11,132 nucleotides of DNA from a bacterium (lineage in GTDB: Bacteria > Oederibacteriota > PGYV01 > DSBP01): the NCBI GenBank assembly GCA_011049465.1, contig DSBP01000029.1, forward strand, positions 1 to 11,132. The letters are read 5' to 3'. Positions within the stretch are counted from its first letter, which is position 1. Each line of letters opens with the position of its first letter. Below are positions 6,385 through 11,132 of the stretch, in pieces. A program made the translations under genes and the position numbers. The notes under the pieces are model-generated. The model was not told where the DNA came from. It worked only from the letters and a program-made list of their open reading frames with translations, and searched no databases.

Positions 6385-7732
6385 TTCCGCGGCAGTCAAA
6401 AAAATGGCCGTGTCCGGATTTGAACTGTGGGATATTTTCCGCGAGAACTCGACTGCGTCCGTCATAACATTTGAGAATAACCGTGTTGACAGGGTATCAA
6501 AGGGCTCGGACAGCGGCATAGGATTCAGGGGGTATAAAAAGGGCGCGACCGCCTATCTTTTTACAAATGATATTAAGGCGCAGGCTGATGCTGCGGCGCG
6601 GCTGGCAGCGCGACCCGCAGCCGCAGGCGCGGTGTTTAAGGCTATGCGCGGAAAACCCGCGTTTGTCAACCGTGTTATAAAAGATCCGGAAGGCGTGAGT
6701 GACGTGAAAAAGATAAAGCTTCTCATGCGGCTTAATGATGTTGTAAGGGCCCAAAACAGCGCTGTCAGGCAGGCAAGCATCACATATTCGGAGAGGGCAA
6801 GGGAAATAGAGATTGTAAATGACCTCGGCGTTTATGTCAGGGAAACACAGGTTTACACAGCGCTGGTTATAATGGTTGTGGCGGCGCGCGGCAACAGGAT
6901 AGAGACGGCGCACAGCGTTATCGCGGGTGCGGCGGGCTTTGAGCTGATTGAAGCGGGCGGGATTGAGAAAAAAGCGCGTGATACGGCGGCGCTTGCGGCG
7001 AGGCTCCTTAAAACAGACAGGCGGATAAACGGCCCCATGGCAGCGGTCATATCGTCATCAGCGGGCGGCACAATGATACATGAGGCGGTCGGACATTCTC
7101 TGGAGGCTGACCTTGTGCAGAAGGATCTTTCCACATACAAGGGGAGAAAGGGAAAGGTTGTGGCGTCAGGGCTTGTAACCGTGCTTGATGACACAAGGCT
7201 GGCGGGCAGGCGCGGGTCATATTCATTTGACGATGAGGGGGTTGAGGCGCAGTCCACGGTTCTGGTTGAAAACGGCGTGTTGAAAAATTTCATCTATGAC
7301 AGGGAGACGGCCCTTAAAGACAGGGCGGTTTCTACGGGCAATGGCAGGCGGGAGTCCTACAGGTTCAGGCCCATACCAAGGATGACAAATACAATGATAG
7401 CGCCGGGTAAAGGCGCGGCAAAGGACATAATAAAAGATACGAAGAAGGGCATATTTGTGGCAAGGATGGGAGGAGGCCAGGTAAATACGGTTACAGGCGA
7501 GTTTGTATTTGAGGTAAAAGAGGGGTATTTGATTGAGGGCGGCAAGGTGACAGTGCCGGTCCGCGGCGCGACGCTTATGGGTCGCGGTGAAGAGGTCTTA
7601 AATACCATAGACGCCGTAGCCGGCGACCTGGGCTTTGATTCCGGAACCTGCGGCAAAGACGGCCAGGGAGTGCCGGTCTCCGACGCCCAGCCGACAATAA
7701 GGATACCGAAGATACTTGTGGGAAGCAAGTGA
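6371..7732 (+). CDS. tldD: TldD/PmbA-family metalloprotease, TldD subunit
   Basis: TldD forms a heterodimeric zinc protease with TldE (PmbA). The complex degrades unfolded peptides and, in known cases, matures modified peptides such as microcin B17. The 453 residues match TldD in length and motif. The metal-binding HEAVGH motif sits at 237-242 (His237, Glu238, His242), followed by SLEAD. The C-terminal SGTCGKDGQGVPV segment carries Cys427, the expected third zinc ligand. TldE normally lacks the HExxxH motif, so this is the catalytic subunit. The ATG at 6371 follows GGAAAAAGAG and overlaps the small membrane gene. No tldE/pmbA gene and no obvious precursor peptide is in the window; after the stop at 7732 a new transcription unit appears to begin. 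The partner may be encoded elsewhere. Confidence 0.93.
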   Translation: MTGINSAAVKKMAVSGFELWDIFRENSTASVITFENNRVDRVSKGSDSGIGFRGYKKGATAYLFTNDIKAQADAAARLAARPAAAGAVFKAMRGKPAFVNRVIKDPEGVSDVKKIKLLMRLNDVVRAQNSAVRQASITYSERAREIEIVNDLGVYVRETQVYTALVIMVVAARGNRIETAHSVIAGAAGFELIEAGGIEKKARDTAALAARLLKTDRRINGPMAAVISSSAGGTMIHEAVGHSLEADLVQKDLSTYKGRKGKVVASGLVTVLDDTRLAGRRGSYSFDDEGVEAQSTVLVENGVLKNFIYDRETALKDRAVSTGNGRRESYRFRPIPRMTNTMIAPGKGAAKDIIKDTKKGIFVARMGGGQVNTVTGEFVFEVKEGYLIEGGKVTVPVRGATLMGRGEEVLNTIDAVAGDLGFDSGTCGKDGQGVPVSDAQPTIRIPKILVGSK

Positions 7733-7743
7733 TTCTTCTCCAA

Positions 7744-7772
7744 TTGACACCCGTATTTTTATATGTTATTGT
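7744..7772 (+). promoter_or_regulatory. candidate promoter for the lipoprotein-TRAP operon
   Basis: A perfect TTGACA -35 box (7744-7749) lies 12 bp after tldD. At the standard 17-bp spacing the -10 would be TATTGT (7767-7772, 4 of 6). A perfect TATAAT occurs further on, at 7775-7780, but 25 bp from the TTGACA is too far for sigma70. Either way, this AT-rich 75-bp gap looks like the start of a new unit. Confidence 0.45.
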
Positions 7773-7807
7773 TATATAATTTTAATACTAATTTACCGGA
7801 GGCAGGA

Positions 7808-8692
7808 GTGAAGCGCATCTTTTTGTTGGTTTTTGCGGGTGTTTTTCTTGTTTCCTGCGCCGGGCAGGGTGAGTTATATGAAACTCCGGGGCGGATTGCG
7901 GTTGTTCCGGAGCCTACGCATACAGCTACCCTTCAGCCGGTTATTGAAGAGGCAAAGAGCGGGGAAAAGGAAAAGGCCGTTGCGCAAAAAAAACCTGTCG
8001 AAACTGCCCCTTCCGCTGCGGCAACCGCTGTTCCTGCGGTAAAAAAAGCAAAGCCAAAGAGGGACGATTCGCCTGATTTTTACCCTCTGGCAGTGGGCAA
8101 CACGTGGTACTATGAGGGATATAAAAAAATCGCTCCCGATACAATGGTGCAGGCAAAGGGCGAAATAATAAGAATTGAGGAAAAGGACGGGATAGAGTAT
8201 TATTATGCCTACTCGCCAAAGGTGAACATACGGTACCTGGTACGCAAGGACGAGTGGGGAGCATACATGCGGGTAATCAGATACCCCTTTCCGGTATTCG
8301 GGTTTTCGATAGATGTTGATATTGTGCCTGAGATGCCGTTCATAAAGTTCCCGCTTAAGGAGGGGACTAAGTGGACGCATAGGGCAAAGGCAAAGACATG
8401 GGTCCTGTTTCTTTACATAGAGCGAAGCATACATGTTGATTTTGAGGTCGCGGGAAAAACAATTATTAAGACAGATGCGGGAGACCTGGAAGCGTGGCAC
8501 ATAAAGGCTACGGTGGATGAGGGCGACGGAAAAGCAGCCCTTGATGAATACTGGTACGCGAGGGGCGTGGGTTACGCGCGCGCCGATGCGTCCGGCCATT
8601 ACGCGCAGGTTGTGGGATATAAAATATATGACGAGAAAACAGGCGCTGTCAGAGAAAAGGCGCCTCCGTTAGAGGTGGAAAAATATGAGTAA
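7808..8692 (+). CDS. lipoprotein of unknown function at the head of the TRAP operon
   Basis: I chose the GTG at 7808 because GGAGG (7798-7802) lies 5 bases before it and the product then begins with a clean lipoprotein signal, MKRIFLLVFAGVFLVSC, with lipidated Cys17. An in-frame ATG at 7763 would bury the signal. The 294-residue precursor continues with a disordered Lys/Ala/Pro/Glu-rich linker (about 45-88) and then a predicted beta-rich domain from FYPLAVGNTWYYEG (91-104) to EYWYARGVGYAR (247-258). Phrases of the type PLxxGNxWxY and WYAxGVGxxx recur in many uncharacterised secreted proteins; that likeness is from memory. The linker would let the domain stand off the membrane. The stop overlaps the tatT start by 8 bp, so the protein may work with the transporter, for example in substrate capture or delivery. 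No enzymatic motif was seen. Confidence 0.82.
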   Translation: MKRIFLLVFAGVFLVSCAGQGELYETPGRIAVVPEPTHTATLQPVIEEAKSGEKEKAVAQKKPVETAPSAAATAVPAVKKAKPKRDDSPDFYPLAVGNTWYYEGYKKIAPDTMVQAKGEIIRIEEKDGIEYYYAYSPKVNIRYLVRKDEWGAYMRVIRYPFPVFGFSIDVDIVPEMPFIKFPLKEGTKWTHRAKAKTWVLFLYIERSIHVDFEVAGKTIIKTDAGDLEAWHIKATVDEGDGKAALDEYWYARGVGYARADASGHYAQVVGYKIYDEKTGAVREKAPPLEVEKYE

Positions 8693-9596
8693 TAAAAAAG
8701 CGGCGGCCTTCAGGCGCGCGATGTTATTTTCGTTTGCGGCATTGCTTATGTTCGGCGGCTGCTCCATGAAACGTATGGTGGTAAACTCAACCGCTCTTAT
8801 TATGGACGATGTAATAGAGGCTTTTTTTGAGGAAGAAGACCTTGAGTTCGCGCGTGAGTCGGCGCCTGCCAATCTCAAACTGCTTGACGGGTTGATTAAA
8901 GGCTCCGGATATAAAAACGACGGCCTGCTCATTAAAGGGGCAAAGCTTTACGCCATGTACGCCATGGGGTTTCTTGAGGACGCTGCGCTTGACAGGCGCG
9001 CGGACAGGGAAAACCTGCGCAGGGCATCCGTCTTTTATGACAGGGCAAGGGATTACGGCCTGGAGGTGCTGTCAAGAAACGCCGATTTTAAGAGGGCGGT
9101 GGCCGGAACGCTTGATGAGTTTAAGGCTGTGCTTCCTGCTTTCGGAAAAAACGATGTTGAGGCGCTCTTCTGGACAGGATTTGCCTGGGGCGAGTACATC
9201 AACCTTAACAGGAATTCAATAGCCGCAATAGCCGACCTGCCCAAGGTAAAGGCGCTAATTGACCGGGTGGTTGAGCTTGACGGCTCCTATTTTTACGGCA
9301 TACCGCACCTCTTCAGGATTGTATATTACAGCATGCCGCCCATGTTTGGCGGCGATTATGAGAAGGCTCTTGCCGAGTATGAGCGGATAAACGGCATATC
9401 GGGCGGGAAATTCGCGCTCGCGCATTTCTTCATGGCAAAGTATTACGCTGTCCGGGTGCAGGATGAGGCCCTCTTTGACGAACTGCTGAAAAGGACAGAG
9501 GCTGTGGCGGACGACGCCATTAAGGAAAAGTTGTTTACGCTCGCGGCAAAGAAAAAGGCGGCCCTCCTGGCGCAGAAAAAGAAGGATTTGTTTTAA
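8685..9596 (+). CDS. tatT: TatT-like TPR lipoprotein (TRAP transporter T-component)
   Basis: TatT is the TPR-type lipoprotein partner of TPR-protein-associated TRAP transporters (TPATs), characterised structurally in Treponema pallidum. There it forms a complex with the solute-binding protein and has a pore-like channel. The 303-residue precursor has a signal with Cys26 (LLMFGGC; Phe at -3 is a slightly unusual lipobox). The mature part is helical throughout. The family-like segments ALFWTGFAWGEYINLN (164-179), IPHLFRIVYY, MPPMFGGDYEKALAEYERI and the closing KFALAHFFMAKYYA repeat are what support the call. The start overlaps the upstream lipoprotein stop as ATGAGTAA, and the binding protein follows after 90 bp. 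It probably acts in the periplasm, anchored to a membrane leaflet. Confidence 0.85.
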   Translation: MSNKKAAAFRRAMLFSFAALLMFGGCSMKRMVVNSTALIMDDVIEAFFEEEDLEFARESAPANLKLLDGLIKGSGYKNDGLLIKGAKLYAMYAMGFLEDAALDRRADRENLRRASVFYDRARDYGLEVLSRNADFKRAVAGTLDEFKAVLPAFGKNDVEALFWTGFAWGEYINLNRNSIAAIADLPKVKALIDRVVELDGSYFYGIPHLFRIVYYSMPPMFGGDYEKALAEYERINGISGGKFALAHFFMAKYYAVRVQDEALFDELLKRTEAVADDAIKEKLFTLAAKKKAALLAQKKKDLF

Positions 9597-9600
9597 TGAT

Positions 9601-9686
9601 AAGGCAAAAACGCCGTAATCCCTAAAGGGGAAGCAGGCGTCAAATGTATGTAAGAGCAGTCAAATATGAATGCGGAGGCGGTTAAT
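9601..9686 (+). promoter_or_regulatory. possible structured leader before the TRAP binding protein
   Basis: In the 90-bp gap after tatT, ACGCC (9610-9614) can pair with GGCGT (9636-9640). Inside this, CCC (9620-9622) can pair with GGG (9627-9629) around a TAAA loop, leaving an asymmetric internal loop of GTAAT against GAAGCA. I could not match this to a known riboswitch class. A 13-codon frame (9644-9685, MYVRAVKYECGGG) ends one base before the dctP ATG and could be a leader peptide or chance. The GGAGG ribosome site (9674-9678) lies within it. Confidence 0.3.
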
Positions 9687-10688
9687 ATGAAAAGAATAAT
9701 TACGGTGCTGCTGGTAATGGGGCTCGCTGTATCACTGCGCGCGTCGGCGTACGAAATCAAATTCGCGACAGTCGCTCCCGAGGGCTCGACGTGGATGAAT
9801 ATTATGCAGGAATTATCCGACGCTGTGGAGGAGAGGACAGACGGCAAGGTGAGGTTCAGGTTTTATTCGGGCGGGGTTTCGGGCGACGAAAAGGACGTGC
9901 TGAGGAAAATGAGGCACGGACAGCTTCACGCTGCCGGATTTACTTCGCAGGGGCTCGGCGAAGTTGTGCCTGATGTAAGGCTGCTTAACATACCGCTTGT
10001 GCTTAAAGATGACGGAGAGGTTGACTATGTACTCTCAAAGATGGAGCCCTATTTTAACTCCAGGTTTGACAAACAGGGTTTTGTGGTTTTGGGCTGGCCC
10101 GAAGTCGGTTTTGCCTATGTCTTCTCGACAAAACTGATTGACTCGGCGGAGTCAATGCGCAGAATAAAGATGTGGGTCTGGGGGGACGACATACTCGTGA
10201 ATTCGCTCTTCAGAAACATCGGAATAACGCCCATACCGCTCTCGCTGATTGACGTGATGCAGTCGCTGCAGACCGGATTAATCGAGGGTGTTTACGGCTC
10301 GCCTTTATCCGCTCTTTCTCTCCAGTGGAACACGCGGGTAAAACATGTGCTTGACATGAAGATTGCCTATGTGCCGGGCGGAGTGCTTATGACAAAGGCT
10401 TCGTGGCGGAGGCTAACGCCAGAACAGCAGAAAATCATCATGGAAGAGTCCAAAAAAGCCTTTGTTAAGCTCACGAAAGAATCAAGGCGGGAAAATGACG
10501 AGGCGATGAAGATAATGATAAAGCAGGGGATGGTGAGCTCAAAGATATCAGGCGAAGCGGATGCCGCCTTTTTCCGGCAGGTCTCTGAAAAGACCGCGGC
10601 CGAGCTTACCGGAAAATTTTACTCAAAGGAACTCCTCGAAGAAATGCTGGGGCACATAAAAGACTACAGGGCAAAGAGCTCAAAATAG
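9687..10688 (+). CDS. dctP: TRAP transporter solute-binding protein, TPAT type (TatP/DctP family)
   Basis: This periplasmic protein would capture a solute and deliver it to the DctQ/DctM membrane subunits, which use an ion gradient. I chose the ATG at 9687 since GGAGG lies 8 bases upstream and the product then opens with a clear signal peptide, MKRIITVLLVMGLAVSLRASA, cleaved after Ala21. The mature domain starts YEIKFATVAPEGSTWMN (22-38) and keeps the DctP layout: FYSGGVSGDEKDVLRKMRHGQL (59-80), the connecting strand at RIKMWVWGDD (159-168), and PIPLSLIDVMQSLQTGLIEGVYGSPL (183-208). The usual Arg of the KxRV strand, which holds the ligand carboxylate in SiaP/DctP proteins, is Trp163 here, and the usual DGxExP becomes EGVYGSP. 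This supports a non-carboxylate, perhaps hydrophobic, ligand. The stop is TAG, immediately followed by the dctQ ATG. Confidence 0.92.
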   Translation: MKRIITVLLVMGLAVSLRASAYEIKFATVAPEGSTWMNIMQELSDAVEERTDGKVRFRFYSGGVSGDEKDVLRKMRHGQLHAAGFTSQGLGEVVPDVRLLNIPLVLKDDGEVDYVLSKMEPYFNSRFDKQGFVVLGWPEVGFAYVFSTKLIDSAESMRRIKMWVWGDDILVNSLFRNIGITPIPLSLIDVMQSLQTGLIEGVYGSPLSALSLQWNTRVKHVLDMKIAYVPGGVLMTKASWRRLTPEQQKIIMEESKKAFVKLTKESRRENDEAMKIMIKQGMVSSKISGEADAAFFRQVSEKTAAELTGKFYSKELLEEMLGHIKDYRAKSSK

Positions 10689-11132
10689 ATGAAACTGTTA
10701 AGGCTTGTAAATTACCATCTCTACAGGTTTCAGTCGGTTTTTGTCGTTGTTATATTCGGGGCGCTTCTTCTGCTCGCTTTTTCGCAGGTTTGCCTGCGTA
10801 TTTTTTTCAGGAGCGGCATTGAGGGCGCGGATACGCTTTTAAGGTTTCTTGTATTATGGGTGGGTTTTCTCGGCGCGTCCCTCGCGACTTACAAGAACCG
10901 GCACATCAATATAGACATAATTTCGCAGTTTACCAGAAAAAAATCAAACAGGGCCATCATGGGGATAACCGGCGCCGCGTCGTTTATTGTCTCCGGTTTT
11001 TTATGCGCTGCCGCTTCTATTTTTGTCTTTGGCGAGGCCTCTGATACGGCAAGGGTATTTTTCATGCCCGTATGGGTGCTTCAGTCCGTTGTCCCGCTCT
11101 CATTCTTCTTTATGTCCCTGCGGTTCCTGCAA
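10689..11132 (+). CDS. dctQ: TRAP transporter small membrane subunit DctQ (partial, runs off the window)
   Basis: Only the first 148 codons are present. The frame starts at an ATG directly after the TAG of the binding-protein gene and is in the same frame. Four hydrophobic segments, about residues 16-38, 47-67, 89-114 and 123-146, fit the four-helix DctQ fold. The family signature WVGFLGASLATYKNRHINID (57-76), with the FLGA turn and the His-Ile pair, is clear. No strong ribosome site precedes the ATG, so translation is probably coupled to the upstream gene. Whether it ends as a separate Q subunit or is fused to DctM, as in the T. pallidum TatQM protein, cannot be seen here. Confidence 0.9.
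   Translation, partial: MKLLRLVNYHLYRFQSVFVVVIFGALLLLAFSQVCLRIFFRSGIEGADTLLRFLVLWVGFLGASLATYKNRHINIDIISQFTRKKSNRAIMGITGAASFIVSGFLCAAASIFVFGEASDTARVFFMPVWVLQSVVPLSFFFMSLRFLQ

Noticed and set aside
7714..7730. Possible terminator at the end of tldD (ACTTG with CAAGT)
   Set aside because: The stem is only 5 bp, lies mostly inside the coding sequence, and the following bases are only loosely T-rich.
7874..8599. 241-codon open frame on the - strand opposite the lipoprotein
   Set aside because: The + strand frame has a ribosome site, a lipoprotein signal and a tight overlap with tatT; the antisense frame has no comparable support.
9601..9640. Known riboswitch such as a cyclic-di-GMP type before dctP
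   Set aside because: GGCAAAAACGCC recalls parts of GEMM RNAs, but the GAAA tetraloop helix and the GGGACGCAAAGC core are not present.
10856..11044. 62-codon + strand frame inside dctQ
   Set aside because: It is out of frame within the clearly recognisable DctQ signature region.

Overview
The window comes from a diderm (LPS-making) bacterium. It carries enzymes for both sugars of the LPS inner core, heptose and KDO, plus lipoproteins and a periplasmic solute-binding protein. Arginine is written mostly AGG and isoleucine often ATA, and the gene packing is very tight. The split heptose kinase/adenylyltransferase, the Cys-type KDO8P synthase and the TPR-associated TRAP transporter all point away from the enterobacteria. 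A spirochaete-like, deltaproteobacterial or uncultured candidate-phylum lineage fits, but I cannot name the taxon from sequence alone. All genes found are on the + strand.

Region 1 (about 1-5582) is an LPS inner-core precursor operon: gmhA, rfaE1 (hldA), rfaE2 (hldC), kdsB, pyrG, a 74-codon orphan gene, kdsA. Most junctions overlap by exactly 4 bp (ATGA or GTGA). The one real gap, 136 bp before pyrG, holds a perfect 9-bp GC-rich hairpin. The heptose genes convert sedoheptulose 7-phosphate to ADP-heptose, but the phosphatase GmhB and the epimerase HldD are not in view. KdsA makes KDO 8-phosphate, KdsB activates KDO with CTP, and PyrG makes that CTP. KdsD and KdsC are not in view.

Region 2 (5583-7732) starts with a 225-bp non-coding stretch containing a candidate promoter, a compound inverted repeat and a short tandem repeat. 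It is followed by an RNase HI gene interrupted by one in-frame amber codon, an unannotated 57-codon two-helix membrane protein, and tldD. The three reading frames overlap one another.

Region 3 (7733-11132) is a separate unit with its own candidate promoter: a lipoprotein of unknown function, a TatT-like TPR lipoprotein, a TRAP solute-binding protein and the start of the TRAP small membrane subunit DctQ, which runs off the window. This is a TPR-protein-associated TRAP transporter (TPAT) locus of the kind known from Treponema. The unknown lipoprotein overlaps tatT by 8 bp and is a candidate extra component. The binding protein has Trp where TRAP proteins for carboxylates have the ligand-clamping Arg, so its substrate is probably not a simple organic acid.

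The most notable points are the amber codon in RNase HI, the fact that the only other TAG in a gene here is followed in frame by dctQ, the lipoprotein coupled to the TPAT system, and two small genes (74 and 57 codons) embedded by overlap in conserved operons.
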